From: Chryseobacterium lathyri
GTDB taxonomy: Bacteria > Bacteroidota > Bacteroidia > Flavobacteriales > Weeksellaceae
Direction: 5' to 3'
Length of the DNA stretch: 64,000 nucleotides
Assembly (NCBI RefSeq): GCF_030812195.1
Contig: NZ_JAUSSF010000002.1
Coordinates: 930,001-994,000 of the forward strand
Below, one piece after another: positions 7,777-17,194 of the stretch (the stretch's first letter is position 1; every line of letters begins with the position of its first letter). The notes under the pieces are model-generated. The model was not told the DNA's origin. It did no database searches and saw only the letters and a list, made by a program, of their open reading frames with translations. Made by a program: the position numbers and the translations under genes.

Positions 7777-7801
7777 ATATAAACCACTAAACACAATATT
7801 T

Positions 7802-8110
7802 ATGAAAAGTTTATCAATTACCGGGCTTATACTGCTTGCCGTTTCGGCGTTGCTTTTTTATCTGACCACTGATTTTACGGTAGGAGGAATTACCATCTCA
7901 CATATGATGGGCGTAATGGCCGGCGTAGGAATTGGTCTTATTATTGGCGGAATGGTAGGATATGTAAGCAAAGGAAGCGCGATAAAGGCTGAAGAGAAAA
8001 AAAGAGAATTCAAAAGACTACAGCAGGAAAAAGAAGATCTGGAAAAACAGGCGGCAGATATTGCCAGAAGAGAAGCGGAACTTCAACAAAATCAAAACCC
8101 TCAAATTTAA
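7802..8110 (+). CDS. Small membrane protein with C-terminal coiled coil
   Basis: The product has 102 residues if started at the ATG at 7802; the frame extends back to a TTG at 7727 through terminator sequence, which is unlikely. It has two hydrophobic helices (about residues 5-22 and 30-54, the second Gly-rich), then a highly charged helix with EEKKREFKRLQQEKEDLEKQ that should form a cytoplasmic coiled coil. No enzymatic motif. Its stop codon lies inside the terminator hairpin at 8096-8126. The function is unknown; the layout resembles small membrane-bound scaffolds. Confidence 0.6.
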   Translation: MKSLSITGLILLAVSALLFYLTTDFTVGGITISHMMGVMAGVGIGLIIGGMVGYVSKGSAIKAEEKKREFKRLQQEKEDLEKQAADIARREAELQQNQNPQI

Positions 8111-8126
8111 TATTTGAGGGTTTTTT
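8096..8126 (+). terminator. Rho-independent terminator overlapping a stop codon
   Basis: The inverted repeat AACCCTCAAAT / ATTTGAGGGTT is perfect over 11 bp with a very short loop and is followed by six T's. It embeds the TAA of the upstream gene, and may also act on the converging barrel gene. Confidence 0.85.
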
Positions 8127-8143
8127 ATAGTGTTATTTTCAGA

Positions 8144-8764
8144 TTATTTAAACTTATAACCTACACCTACTAAAAACAGATTAGGTCTGTTGTCATACCT
8201 GATTTCCGATCCGGAAACCTTATTGATGAAGTTCCTTTCGTCTTTGCTGAAAGCCCCTTCATATCGGGCATTGATGATCAGTTTTTTGATTTCAAGCTGT
8301 GCGCCGAACTGGTACCCTACCGTGAAATCGTTTTTAACGTTTTCTTTAAAATCGTTGTAGGTATCGTCCTTGCTTAAATTATAGCTGGCTACAGGTCCTA
8401 CAAAAACCCCGAGCATATCTCCTAAAAGATTATACCCTAAAAGAACAGGCATATCGATACGGTTGCTCTTTACATCAAAAGTAGTATTCTCCGTAGTGAA
8501 TTCATTTTTGAAGTGAGTGTAGTATAGTTCCGGCATTACATAAAGTGCAGTCGGAAGTCCTATTTTTAAAGAAAGTCCCACGTTGAAACCTGCATTGTTT
8601 TTTCCTGTTCCCTCAATGGCTTCATTTACCGTTCCTTTAATGTTTTTCCAGGAAGGAGATCCTGTCGGGAATATTAGGTTGGCTTTTCCTGCCAGAGAAA
8701 TCTGTGCAGAAGCGAACATTGAAAACCCGATTAACGCTATACTAAGTACCTTTTTCATTATCAT
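8144..8764 (-). CDS. Outer membrane beta-barrel (porin-like) protein
   Basis: The 206-residue protein has a signal peptide ending in FASAQ and alternating hydrophobic beta strands, with a final aromatic-containing strand (LFLVGVGYKFK) typical of OMP b-barrel proteins. The start is at 8764 (MIMKK) or 8758 (MKK). Either way the gene begins inside the 3' end of the preceding ABC ATPase gene (17-23 bases shared), so it is co-transcribed with and translationally coupled to the MlaFE genes. The context suggests an envelope lipid-transport or integrity role, but the sequence alone says only small barrel. Confidence 0.75.
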   Translation of the reverse strand: MIMKKVLSIALIGFSMFASAQISLAGKANLIFPTGSPSWKNIKGTVNEAIEGTGKNNAGFNVGLSLKIGLPTALYVMPELYYTHFKNEFTTENTTFDVKSNRIDMPVLLGYNLLGDMLGVFVGPVASYNLSKDDTYNDFKENVKNDFTVGYQFGAQLEIKKLIINARYEGAFSKDERNFINKVSGSEIRYDNRPNLFLVGVGYKFK

Positions 8765-9557
8765 CTATTTTAGAGATTGTATTTTCAATCGTTTTATTAT
8801 TTTCAAGTAAATATTCTCTCAGTTCTTTAAACAGTTCTGAAGAATAAACGAAGTCAATAAGATTTTTATTGCCTGCAGTAATGAGAATATCCTTGTTTCC
8901 TTCCCATTCTTTGATTCCCAGTCTCAGGTATACAATTTTCTCCCCAATCGTCATCACGGAATTCATATCGTGCGTGTTGATGATGGTAGTTGTATTATAT
9001 TCTTTGGTGATTTCAAGAAGAAGATCATCAATGACATTGGAAGTATAAGGGTCAAGACCGGAATTCGGTTCATCGCAGAACAGATATTTCGGATTGTTCA
9101 CGATCGCCCTTGCAATGGCAACACGTTTCTGCATTCCCCCGGAAATCTCAGACGGAAATTTCCTGCCAGCCTTATCAAGGTGCACTCTGCCGATTACTTC
9201 AAATACTCTTTTCTTTTTTTCTCTGAAAGTAAGATTGGTAAACATATCCAGTGGAAACATGATATTTTCTTCCACTGTAAGAGAATCAAAAAGTGCACTG
9301 CCTTGGAATACTGTTCCGATCTCTGAGCGCAGGTGCTGTTTTTCCTCCCGTGTCATGACGTTAATATCTCTGCCGTCAAAAAGGATTTCTCCTGATGAGG
9401 GCTGATAAACATTCAGTAAGCTTTTCAGGAAAACTGTTTTTCCGGAGCCACTCTGTCCAATGATCAGGTTTACCTTTCCTTTATCAAAAGAAGTTGAAAT
9501 TCCCTTAAGCACTTCAACCTCGTCAAAACTCTTCTTAAGATCTTTTACCTCAATCAT
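8742..9557 (-). CDS. mlaF: MlaF-type ABC transporter ATP-binding protein
   Basis: The 271-residue ATPase of the phospholipid-trafficking MCE/Mla transporter has Walker A GQSGSGKT at 34-41, signature SGGMQKR near residue 135-145, Walker B with LFCDEPNSGLDP, and the switch histidine in INTHD. The SGGMQKR form is characteristic of MlaF/Ttg2A rather than import ATPases. Its start overlaps the stop of the permease gene by one base. The matching MCE protein (MlaD) is encoded about 18 kb away at 27996. It energises phospholipid movement between inner and outer membranes. Confidence 0.9.
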   Translation of the reverse strand: MIEVKDLKKSFDEVEVLKGISTSFDKGKVNLIIGQSGSGKTVFLKSLLNVYQPSSGEILFDGRDINVMTREEKQHLRSEIGTVFQGSALFDSLTVEENIMFPLDMFTNLTFREKKKRVFEVIGRVHLDKAGRKFPSEISGGMQKRVAIARAIVNNPKYLFCDEPNSGLDPYTSNVIDDLLLEITKEYNTTTIINTHDMNSVMTIGEKIVYLRLGIKEWEGNKDILITAGNKNLIDFVYSSELFKELREYLLENNKTIENTISKIDDNEKGT

Positions 9558-10309
9558 TAGCTTAATATTAATTGGGTTAAAATTAATTCAGAAATAATAA
9601 TGAATACCATGGTCCATACTACAGCCTGTGTGCTGGCTCTACCAACTTCCAGCGATCCTCCTTTTACATTATATCCGAAGTAAGAAGGCACTGTAGCAAT
9701 AATAAAAGCAAATACTGTGGTTTTTATAAACGCGTAATAGACGAATAAATTCGGCATATACATCTGGATACCTACTATATAATCATTTTCCGTCCAGTTT
9801 CCCGTCAGGATACCTGCCAGGTACCCACCTCCGATACCGAATACGATACTGATGGCAATAAGCAGGGGATTGAAAATGACACAGGCAAAAATTTTTGGCA
9901 ATATCAGGAAATTGGGTGAGTTTACCCCCATGATGTCCAATGCATCGATCTGTTCGGAAACCCTCATGGTCCCTATGCTTGATGCAATATAGGATCCTAC
10001 TTTACCTGCCAGGATAAGGCTGATAATGGTCGGCGAAAATTCCAGTACCAAAACAGCTTTTGTGGCATATCCCACAAATGAAGGCGGAATAGGAAAAGAA
10101 GACGAATCAAAATTATTGAACATCTGGATAGCCACTACGGCTCCCACAAATATAGAAGTGAAGATCACAAGCCCAAAAGAATTGACGCCGAGATCATTGA
10201 TTTCTCTCATGAACAGCTTCCAAAAAACCCTCATTTTCTGGGGTTTCTGCAAGGATTTACCTAGAAGGATAATGTACTCTCCTATTGCTGTAAAAAACTT
10301 TTTTAACAT
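9557..10309 (-). CDS. mlaE: MlaE-type ABC transporter permease
   Basis: The 250-residue integral membrane protein has about five hydrophobic segments and the conserved MlaE core (SLILAGKVGSYIASSIGTMRVSEQIDAL), a hallmark of the family. It is the inner-membrane channel of the MCE phospholipid transporter and pairs with the ATPase encoded immediately downstream. The N-terminus lacks a signal peptide and starts with an amphipathic helix. It is first in the mlaE-mlaF-barrel operon. Confidence 0.9.
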   Translation of the reverse strand: MLKKFFTAIGEYIILLGKSLQKPQKMRVFWKLFMREINDLGVNSFGLVIFTSIFVGAVVAIQMFNNFDSSSFPIPPSFVGYATKAVLVLEFSPTIISLILAGKVGSYIASSIGTMRVSEQIDALDIMGVNSPNFLILPKIFACVIFNPLLIAISIVFGIGGGYLAGILTGNWTENDYIVGIQMYMPNLFVYYAFIKTTVFAFIIATVPSYFGYNVKGGSLEVGRASTQAVVWTMVFIIISELILTQLILS

Positions 10310-10428
10310 GCTGCTAAATTAGACTTTTTTTATTTAATTAAGGTTAGGCCTCAGATGCTCAACGGAGGTTTATTAAACCTTAGAAGCAAATATGATTCCT
10401 CAATTTTAATCTTAACCTTTTGTTTTAT

Positions 10429-11799
10429 TTATTTCGCATTTTTATCACCACCGATCACCAATAAGACGGTCTTTAAAATAATGATCAGATCCAAAACAAA
10501 ACTCCAGTTTCTTACATAGAATGTGTCTGCAAGAATCCGTTTTTTCATTTCCACCTCCACATCTCCATAATCTCCCCGTAGCCCGCTTACCTGGGCAAGG
10601 CCGGTGATACCAGGCGACACCATACTTCTTAAGCTGTATCTTCCTATCTTGGGTTTATAAAAATTATCAACAGCAAGCATATGCGGACGTGGCCCTACAA
10701 TGGACATTTCACCTTTTAGGACATTGATAAACTGAGGAAGCTCATCAAGGCTGGTTTTCCTAAGAAATTTTCCTATTTTAGTGATCCTTACATCATTTTC
10801 TTCCGTAGTTTTTGTTGCAGATTCATCATTAACGATCATGGTTCTGAATTTGAGACAGGAGAATACTTCTTCATGGAAGCCATATCTCTTTTGGACAAAG
10901 AAAACAGGTCCTTTAGACGTTATTTTGATGAGAACTGCAATAATCGGAAATAGCCAGGAACCTAGTAAAACCAATATAAGGATAGAAAAAGAAATGTCAA
11001 AAATTCTTTTAACCAGGAAGTTGGAGTAATAATCCAAAGGATATTTTGCCTGGCTGAGAATAGGCTGCGTCTGAATATATCCAAGATCATACAGGAAAAA
11101 ATCGCTCTGTGTAATGCTCGGAATTAATGAGACGTGAACTTTATGGTCTTCAGCAAGTTTGAAGATTTCAGTTTCAAGACTTTCGGTGAAATGGTTTTCT
11201 GTAGATAAAAACAATGTGTGGATTCCGTTTTTTTTCCAAAACTCAACGAGCTCGCTTGGTTTTATATCAGACGTTCCGTACTCAAATATTTTATATCCGT
11301 AATCTTTTCTGTCCTGAAATATATTCTTCAAAATTTCAGTAGAGCCTGTTTCTCCCAAAAACATCACATTTCTATAATTGATCCCCAGTGAGCGGAAATA
11401 TTTTATAGTAAAATAAATGATCGATTTCGCAAGAAAAATAAAGAAAAAAAGATAGAAGGAAAGCCAGTAAATATCTGAATTAAAAAATACATTTTTGCTT
11501 ACTTTTCCAATGAGCAGAACACCGAGTATAAAAAACAGAAAATGGATAAGAAGGCGTTCCAGAAATAAAGTATAGGTAAGATTTCTTTGAATATTATAAA
11601 TTTTTGTTCTGCCGCTTAGAAGCATCCAGAACAAAAAAAGCAATACCAGGGAAAAAATATTCTGATACCAGGTTTCTTCATGGTATCTTAAACTTTCGTT
11701 CCTGCTTATGAAAAAGAATATGAAGATAGATGCAATAACCAAAAGGTCAAGCAAAATAATGATCGATTTCAGGTATCTAGAGTATCGAATTCTCTGCAT
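10429..11799 (-). CDS. Polyprenyl glycosylphosphotransferase (WcaJ-like sugar transferase)
   Basis: The 456-residue protein has four N-terminal hydrophobic segments (to about residue 130), a CoA-binding-like middle domain, a fifth membrane segment near 275-295, then a bacterial sugar transferase domain (KRIFDISFS, KGPVFFVQKRYG, CLKFRTM, SLDELPQF, GEMSIVGPRP). Such enzymes transfer a sugar phosphate from UDP-sugar to undecaprenyl phosphate, the first step of capsule or exopolysaccharide assembly. It stands apart from the glycosyltransferase and flippase genes at 33-35 kb. The sugar specificity cannot be read from the sequence. Confidence 0.88.
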   Translation of the reverse strand: MQRIRYSRYLKSIIILLDLLVIASIFIFFFISRNESLRYHEETWYQNIFSLVLLFLFWMLLSGRTKIYNIQRNLTYTLFLERLLIHFLFFILGVLLIGKVSKNVFFNSDIYWLSFYLFFFIFLAKSIIYFTIKYFRSLGINYRNVMFLGETGSTEILKNIFQDRKDYGYKIFEYGTSDIKPSELVEFWKKNGIHTLFLSTENHFTESLETEIFKLAEDHKVHVSLIPSITQSDFFLYDLGYIQTQPILSQAKYPLDYYSNFLVKRIFDISFSILILVLLGSWLFPIIAVLIKITSKGPVFFVQKRYGFHEEVFSCLKFRTMIVNDESATKTTEENDVRITKIGKFLRKTSLDELPQFINVLKGEMSIVGPRPHMLAVDNFYKPKIGRYSLRSMVSPGITGLAQVSGLRGDYGDVEVEMKKRILADTFYVRNWSFVLDLIIILKTVLLVIGGDKNAK

Positions 11800-11843
11800 C
11801 TATTAGTCTTTATAATGGATACGAAGAGCTAAGGTAAGTATTT

Positions 11844-12473
11844 TTACGGGATATTCAGGTATTTATGGGTCTGAACCGAGGCTCGCCATTCCGGATGGGC
11901 TAAAATAAAATCGGTGATCTTTGGATACATTTCATCACGCTTGCTCCATTCGCTCTGCATATACAATTTGCAATTTTCAGAAACCTTTGTTGCCTGTTCC
12001 TGGGCAAATGTAAAGTCATGCTGATTGAAAATGATTACTTTAAGCTCACTGGCTTTTTCATAGATTTCTTCTTTCGGAAGTCCTGTTTTCTTAGGCGAAA
12101 GGGTAATCCAGTCGATCTGTCCGCTCAACGGGTAGGCTCCTGAGGTCTCAATATGGATAGTGCATCCCAATTCTTTTAATTTGGATGTTAAAATATCTAA
12201 ATTCCACATCAACGGTTCCCCGCCGGTTAAAACAATTGTCTTACAGTGCCTTGCGGCAGTTTCTGCAATTTCTTCTGCATTCATCAATGGATGAAGGTTT
12301 GGATCCCAGCTTTCCTTTACGTCACACCAGTGACATCCGACGTCGCAGCCTCCCAATCTGATGAAATAGGATGCTTTTCCGGTGTGTGCCCCTTCTCCCT
12401 GTAAAGTGTAAAAATGCTCCATTACGGGGAGCATTTTACCTTCTTTTAATAAAATATCTTCTTCTTTGTTCAT
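11844..12473 (-). CDS. queE: 7-carboxy-7-deazaguanine synthase QueE
   Basis: This radical SAM enzyme converts 6-carboxytetrahydropterin to 7-carboxy-7-deazaguanine in queuosine biosynthesis. The 209-residue protein has FYTLQGEGAHTG near the N-terminus and the cluster motif CDVGCHWC (CX3CX2C) near residue 44-51, followed by the conserved TGGEPLMWN. No other queuosine genes are nearby. It lies 7 bases downstream of folD on the same strand, probably in one operon. Confidence 0.9.
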   Translation of the reverse strand: MNKEEDILLKEGKMLPVMEHFYTLQGEGAHTGKASYFIRLGGCDVGCHWCDVKESWDPNLHPLMNAEEIAETAARHCKTIVLTGGEPLMWNLDILTSKLKELGCTIHIETSGAYPLSGQIDWITLSPKKTGLPKEEIYEKASELKVIIFNQHDFTFAQEQATKVSENCKLYMQSEWSKRDEMYPKITDFILAHPEWRASVQTHKYLNIP

Positions 12474-12480
12474 TTTAAAA

Positions 12481-13365
12481 TTAGTCGTTATAGACTGAAG
12501 TTTTGTAAGCGATGATGGTATTTTTCATCAGCATGGCTCTGGTCATAGGGCCTACTCCTCCAGGGACCGGTGTGATCCAGCTTGCTTTGGCTGCACAGCT
12601 GTCAAAATCTACATCCCCTGCCAGGTAGTATCCTTTTGGAGAGTCATCGTCTACTCTTGTGATACCAACATCCACGATTACTGCGCCGTCTTTGATCATA
12701 TCTCCTTTTAAGAAATGAGGATCACCTAATGCGGTAATAACAATGTCTGCTTTCTTTGTATATTCTTCGATGTCTTTTGTGTAAGAGTGTGTTAAAGTCA
12801 CGGTAGAGTTACCCGGGAAATCCTTTCTTCCCATCAGGATGCTCATAGGTCTTCCCACGATTTTGCTTCTTCCGATAATGACACAGTCTTTTCCTTTGGT
12901 TTCAATATTATATCTTTCCAGTAATGTCAGGATTCCAAAAGGGGTAGCTGGAAGGAAAGTGTCCATTTCCAATGCCATTTTCCCAAAATTTTCAGGATGG
13001 AAACCATCTACGTCTTTTCTTGGATCAATCGCCAGAATGATTTTTTCCTGATCGATCTGATCCGGTAAAGGAAGTTGTACGATAAAACCGTCTACCTCCT
13101 TAGATTTATTTAATTCATCAATTTTCTCCAGCAATTCAGACTCGGAAACAGTGCTTGGGAACTTTAAAAGCGAAGAGCGGAATCCTACTTCCTCACAGTC
13201 TTTTACTTTACTGTTTACATATGCCTTGCTTGCCCCGTTGTTTCCTACAAGAATGGCAACCAAATGTGGTGCTCTTTTCTTGCCCTCAAGGATCTTTTGC
13301 ACTTCAACCTTGATTTCTGCCTTTATTTCTTTGGATACTTTAAGTCCGTCAAGAATTTCTGCCAT
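12481..13365 (-). CDS. folD: Bifunctional methylenetetrahydrofolate dehydrogenase/cyclohydrolase FolD
   Basis: The 294-residue protein matches FolD in length and motifs: YVNSKVKDCEEVGF with the catalytic Lys, GFIVQLPLP, KDVDGFHPEN, the NADP-binding IGRSKIVGRPM, and the C-terminal PVPGGVGPMT. It interconverts 5,10-methylene-, methenyl- and 10-formyl-tetrahydrofolate in the cytoplasm. It lies in a minus-strand run with queE downstream and a methyltransferase gene 21 bases upstream. Confidence 0.95.
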   Translation of the reverse strand: MAEILDGLKVSKEIKAEIKVEVQKILEGKKRAPHLVAILVGNNGASKAYVNSKVKDCEEVGFRSSLLKFPSTVSESELLEKIDELNKSKEVDGFIVQLPLPDQIDQEKIILAIDPRKDVDGFHPENFGKMALEMDTFLPATPFGILTLLERYNIETKGKDCVIIGRSKIVGRPMSILMGRKDFPGNSTVTLTHSYTKDIEEYTKKADIVITALGDPHFLKGDMIKDGAVIVDVGITRVDDDSPKGYYLAGDVDFDSCAAKASWITPVPGGVGPMTRAMLMKNTIIAYKTSVYND

Positions 13366-13386
13366 TTTTACTTTTTTTACTTTTAT

Positions 13387-14211
13387 TTAGATTTTATTGA
13401 ATACAACAATATCCTGGAATTCATCGGCACTTTCCTTTTCTACATTGGTTCTCCAGAATCCTTCTTTTATCGTGGTTACTTTTAATCCTGCTTCTGCTGC
13501 CATCTCATTCAGCAGGGGAATGCTTACTGCAATATTGGCTGCAGTTACTTTATCATCCATAAGCCTGTAGCCTTCATGCTGATGCGGGAACGGCATTGTG
13601 CCGAATTCAGCTTTAGACTCATCATACAGGAAGAATGTAGCCAGACATTGTCCGTCATTCTTCAGCACCCTGCTGATTTCCTTAAGATATCTCTTGATTT
13701 CAGGAATCTGCATATGAGTGAAAACTGAAAACAGAAATGTTTTGTCAAACCGGGCATTATCATACGGAAATGTAAAATTTTCCGCCTTTTGGCTGAAAGT
13801 ATTATACAAGTCGTTATAAATCGGGGTAAACTTGAATTTAAAATTCGGGTGTTTTTTGCCGATATTTTTATTACACCAGTTGATTCCTTTTTCTACAGCA
13901 TCAAAACCGTCATATGTTCCTTTATCAATAATGCCGGTAAGGGCTACTGCCGTTCTTCCGATCCCGCACCCCACATCCAGAACATGATCTGTATTTTGTA
14001 ATCCGATATATTTTTTAAGCGCATTCACCTGGCGGATTCCGTGAGGGATAAAGTCACTGCCACCTACATAAATGTCTCCTTTTTTAGGTTCATTTTCAGA
14101 TCTTTTTCCGGTAAGCCCATTGTAGAGATCTATCGGGAAATAGTAGACCTTTCTCCCCAAAAGCCTGAGGCTGGGAGGAAGCTTATAATAATATGACCGT
14201 AATGCAGACAT
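13387..14211 (-). CDS. Class I SAM-dependent methyltransferase
   Basis: The 274-residue protein has an N-terminal basic-aromatic helix, then a Rossmann methyltransferase core: motif I VLDVGCGIGRTAV near residue 80-92, an acidic loop (YDGFDAVEKGI), and motif IV-like KTFLFSVFTHM. The target is unknown. Length and layout resemble the methyltransferase domain 25/11 groups acting on small molecules or lipids. Its stop is three bases from the pgi start region, in tight tandem with pgi and folD. Confidence 0.75.
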   Translation of the reverse strand: MSALRSYYYKLPPSLRLLGRKVYYFPIDLYNGLTGKRSENEPKKGDIYVGGSDFIPHGIRQVNALKKYIGLQNTDHVLDVGCGIGRTAVALTGIIDKGTYDGFDAVEKGINWCNKNIGKKHPNFKFKFTPIYNDLYNTFSQKAENFTFPYDNARFDKTFLFSVFTHMQIPEIKRYLKEISRVLKNDGQCLATFFLYDESKAEFGTMPFPHQHEGYRLMDDKVTAANIAVSIPLLNEMAAEAGLKVTTIKEGFWRTNVEKESADEFQDIVVFNKI

Positions 14212-14214
14212 CTG

Positions 14215-15855
14215 CTACTTGTTTCCTTTATAATAATTGATCAGTCCATTCGTAGAGCTGTCATGAGAACTGATTGCCTCATTGTTTTCAAGCTCAGGAA
14301 GGATTTTATTGGCTAAAACTTTTCCTAATTCCACTCCGAACTGGTCGAAGCTGAAAATATTCCAGATTACACCCTGAACGAAAATCTTATGCTCGTACAT
14401 GGCAATTAACTGTCCTAACGAAAAAGAAGTTAATTCATTGAATAATATAGAGTTAGTTGGTGTGTTTCCGTGAAAGACCTTGTAGTTTAATAACTTGTCA
14501 ATTTCTGCATCGGATTTTCCAGCGCTTCTTAATTCTTCTTCTACTTCCTCTTCAGATTTCCCGAAGGCAAGCGCTTCAGTCTGTGCAAAAAAGTTAGCTA
14601 AAAGTTTCGGCTGATGATCAGAAACTGCGTTGCTGCTTTTCACATAAGCAATAAAATCTGCAGGAATAAGTTCAGTTCCCTGATGAATTAGCTGGTAGAA
14701 AGCATGCTGGCCGTTCGTACCCGGTTCGCCCCAGATAATAGGCCCGGTTTCATATTCTACGAATTCTCCGTTCCTGTCTACACATTTTCCGTTACTTTCC
14801 ATATCTCCCTGCTGAAGATAGGCTGCAAATCTGTCCAGATATTGTGAATAGGGGAGGATCGCATAGCTTGTCGCTGCATAAAAATTACGGTACCAGATGC
14901 CTAAAAGGCCCATTAAAACCGGAACGTTTTCAGAGAAATCTGCAGTCTGGAAATGAAGATCCGTATCATGAGCACCTTTTAAAAGCTGCTCAAAATTATC
15001 ATAACCTACTGCCAGAACAATACTCAGACCGATAGCGCTCCAGAGAGAATATCTTCCGCCTACCCAGTCCCAGAATTCGAAAATGTTTTCTTCTGCAATT
15101 CCAAAACTCTTAACTGCTTCAACGTTAGTGGATAAAGCCACAAAATGTTTAGCAACATCACCTTCTTTTCCTGCCTTTAAGAACCAATCTTTTGCAGAAT
15201 TGGCATTGGTCATTGTTTCCTGAGTGGTAAAAGTCTTGGAAGCAATAATGAACAAAGTGGTTTCAGGATTCAGGGTCTTAACGGTTTCAGCAATGTGATT
15301 ACCGTCAACATTGGAAACGAAATGAACGTTTAATCTTGTTTTAAAATGCTTTAAAGCTGAACAAACCATCACAGGTCCAAGATCTGAACCTCCGATTCCG
15401 ATATTCACAACATCGGTAATTTCTTTTCCGCTGAAGCCTTTGTGTTCTCCTGAAATAATTTTCTCAGAGAATGCTTTCATATGGTCAAGAACTCTTCTGA
15501 TCTGAGGTTTGATATTTTCACCGTCTACAATGATCTCTTTATCCGAGAAATCCCTTAATGCTGTATGCAGAACTGCTCTTCCTTCTGTTTCATTGATTTT
15601 ATCACCTGAAAACATTTTAGAAATGGCGTCTTTCAGCTGGCATTCATTGGCCAGTTGTAGTAAAAGTTCCTTCGTTCTTGCATCGATCAGGTTTTTAGAA
15701 TAATCAAAAAGGAAGTTATCTTTCTGTAGAGAGAATTCTTTAAAACGGTCAGGATTGTACTGGAAAAGGCTTCTTAAATCAAAGTCATTTCCTGCAAAAT
15801 GTTCATCAAGAGCTTTCCAGCTGGTGGTTTGTATAGGATTTATTTTTGATAACAT
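14215..15855 (-). CDS. pgi: Glucose-6-phosphate isomerase
   Basis: The 546-residue enzyme interconverts glucose 6-phosphate and fructose 6-phosphate. Both family signatures are visible: the [14 protein letters not shown] region and the C-terminal [10 protein letters not shown] segment. [20 protein letters not shown] and the catalytic-helix HGNTPTNS are also present. The length is typical for bacterial Pgi. It lies 3 bases upstream of the methyltransferase gene, suggesting co-transcription through folD and queE. Confidence 0.96.
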   Translation of the reverse strand: MLSKINPIQTTSWKALDEHFAGNDFDLRSLFQYNPDRFKEFSLQKDNFLFDYSKNLIDARTKELLLQLANECQLKDAISKMFSGDKINETEGRAVLHTALRDFSDKEIIVDGENIKPQIRRVLDHMKAFSEKIISGEHKGFSGKEITDVVNIGIGGSDLGPVMVCSALKHFKTRLNVHFVSNVDGNHIAETVKTLNPETTLFIIASKTFTTQETMTNANSAKDWFLKAGKEGDVAKHFVALSTNVEAVKSFGIAEENIFEFWDWVGGRYSLWSAIGLSIVLAVGYDNFEQLLKGAHDTDLHFQTADFSENVPVLMGLLGIWYRNFYAATSYAILPYSQYLDRFAAYLQQGDMESNGKCVDRNGEFVEYETGPIIWGEPGTNGQHAFYQLIHQGTELIPADFIAYVKSSNAVSDHQPKLLANFFAQTEALAFGKSEEEVEEELRSAGKSDAEIDKLLNYKVFHGNTPTNSILFNELTSFSLGQLIAMYEHKIFVQGVIWNIFSFDQFGVELGKVLANKILPELENNEAISSHDSSTNGLINYYKGNK

Positions 15856-15989
15856 ATTTTAGAAATTATATAGGTTCAGAAAACAAAAGGCTGAATCAAA
15901 TGTTTAAAATCCATATCATTTATTTCTGATCTGCAAATTTAAGGAAAAATAAAACCTCAGATAAATTTGAAGAGGATAAATAACAATTT

Positions 15990-16025
15990 TTTAAAAAAGA
16001 AAACCTCAGAACAGGTCTGAGGTTT
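15990..16025 (-). terminator. Terminator after the sigma factor operon
   Basis: AAACCTCAGA (16001-16010) and TCTGAGGTTT (16016-16025) form a perfect 10-bp stem with a 5-base loop. On the minus strand the stem is followed by TCTTTTTT. It ends the 17169-16062 operon. Confidence 0.85.
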
Positions 16026-16061
16026 CATGGTTATTGTTTTGTAAAAGATGAATCAGAAAAA

Positions 16062-16670
16062 TTATTCATCCGTTTCGTTAAGTATATTTTCCAAACGTTT
16101 AGCGTGGCGCCCATATAAATATTTAGTCCATAGGACAATGCTGGCTACAATTGCTACTGTCCCAAGAAGTACAATCAGGATAAACGTCTGCTGATAAGAG
16201 TCAGCAAAACTTCCTAAAGGCATTCCTTTTTTCAGGAATGTATTATAAAATGCCAGTCCTAATGTGATCATAAAGTGGGGAAGAAGCAGGAATCCGAAGG
16301 ATTGGTATCTCTCCATATTCAGCTTCAGTTCATGATATATTTTCCAGAGGCTGTTTTTTGTATTTCCGGTATAGAGCTCAGTCTGTTTATAAAATTTATA
16401 GAATCCGTACAGGTAATAAGATGATATTACAACAAGCATGGTATATGACGTATAATAAATAACGTATTGAGAAGTTGGAAAATCCAGCAGCTGTGGAAAA
16501 AATGCGAACAGAATGACGGCAATAATCTGAAATGGAAATTCTGCTTTCATGCTTTTCTGGATCTTTTCGATAGGATGTTTGCTTTTCTTTAGCTGTTCTA
16601 TAGTGTTGGGAATATTGACGCTTTCACCGTCTTCATTATTCCACTGTTCTTTTAATTGATCAAAATTCAT
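16062..16670 (-). CDS. Membrane protein paired with an ECF sigma factor (putative anti-sigma)
   Basis: The 202-residue protein starts MNFDQLKEQWNNEDGES and has a soluble N-terminal 45 residues followed by four hydrophobic segments, with a charged C-terminus. It overlaps the sigma factor gene by 11 bases, the usual arrangement for a sigma/anti-sigma pair. No ZAS zinc motif (HX3CX2C) is present, so if it is an anti-sigma factor it belongs to an unrecognised class. The functional call rests on gene order. Confidence 0.55.
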   Translation of the reverse strand: MNFDQLKEQWNNEDGESVNIPNTIEQLKKSKHPIEKIQKSMKAEFPFQIIAVILFAFFPQLLDFPTSQYVIYYTSYTMLVVISSYYLYGFYKFYKQTELYTGNTKNSLWKIYHELKLNMERYQSFGFLLLPHFMITLGLAFYNTFLKKGMPLGSFADSYQQTFILIVLLGTVAIVASIVLWTKYLYGRHAKRLENILNETDE

Positions 16671-17169
16671 AACCTGTTTTTTTTATGATTTGTTGTATTT
16701 TTTCTTTGGCTCTGTTAAGTTTTACGCGGGCATTGCCTTCGCTCAGTCCCAGATTATCTCCTATTTCTTTGTGAGACATTCCTTCCATGAAATAGAATAT
16801 GATGGCCTTTTCAAGCGCCTTAAGTTCCTGGACTGCGGCGTAAAAAACTTCCAGCTGCCGGTCTTTTGATGGATTATAGTCTTCATTCTGAACTTCAAAA
16901 TGATGTGGGACGTCTGTGTGATTGTTCGTCCGTATTTTTTCCTTTTTTAAATAAGTAATGGCGGTATTGATGGCGACCCGGTACATCCACGTAGAGAATT
17001 CACTGTTGCCTTTGAAATTCTGGTAAGATTTCCAGAGTTGGATAAGAATTTCCTGCTGGAGATCTTCCCGGTCTTCCAACGAGTCGGCATACATCCGGGA
17101 GGCTTTGTATAAAATGCCTTTGTGCTGGTTGACGAGCTTTAAAAAAGCGGTTTCAGTCTGACTGCTCAC
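16660..17169 (-). CDS. ECF-type RNA polymerase sigma-70 factor
   Basis: The 169-residue protein has region 2 (LVNQHKGILYKASRMYADSLEDREDLQQEI and FSTWMYRVAINTA) and region 4 with a helix-turn-helix (SHKEIGDNLGLSEGNARVKLNRAKEKI). No regions 1 or 3 are present, defining an extracytoplasmic-function sigma factor. It is first in a two-gene operon with a membrane protein that may hold it inactive. The signal and regulon are unknown. No autoregulatory promoter is recognisable upstream. Confidence 0.9.
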   Translation of the reverse strand: MSSQTETAFLKLVNQHKGILYKASRMYADSLEDREDLQQEILIQLWKSYQNFKGNSEFSTWMYRVAINTAITYLKKEKIRTNNHTDVPHHFEVQNEDYNPSKDRQLEVFYAAVQELKALEKAIIFYFMEGMSHKEIGDNLGLSEGNARVKLNRAKEKIQQIIKKTGYEF

Positions 17170-17194
17170 AATAATTTCATGGTTTAGTTATACG

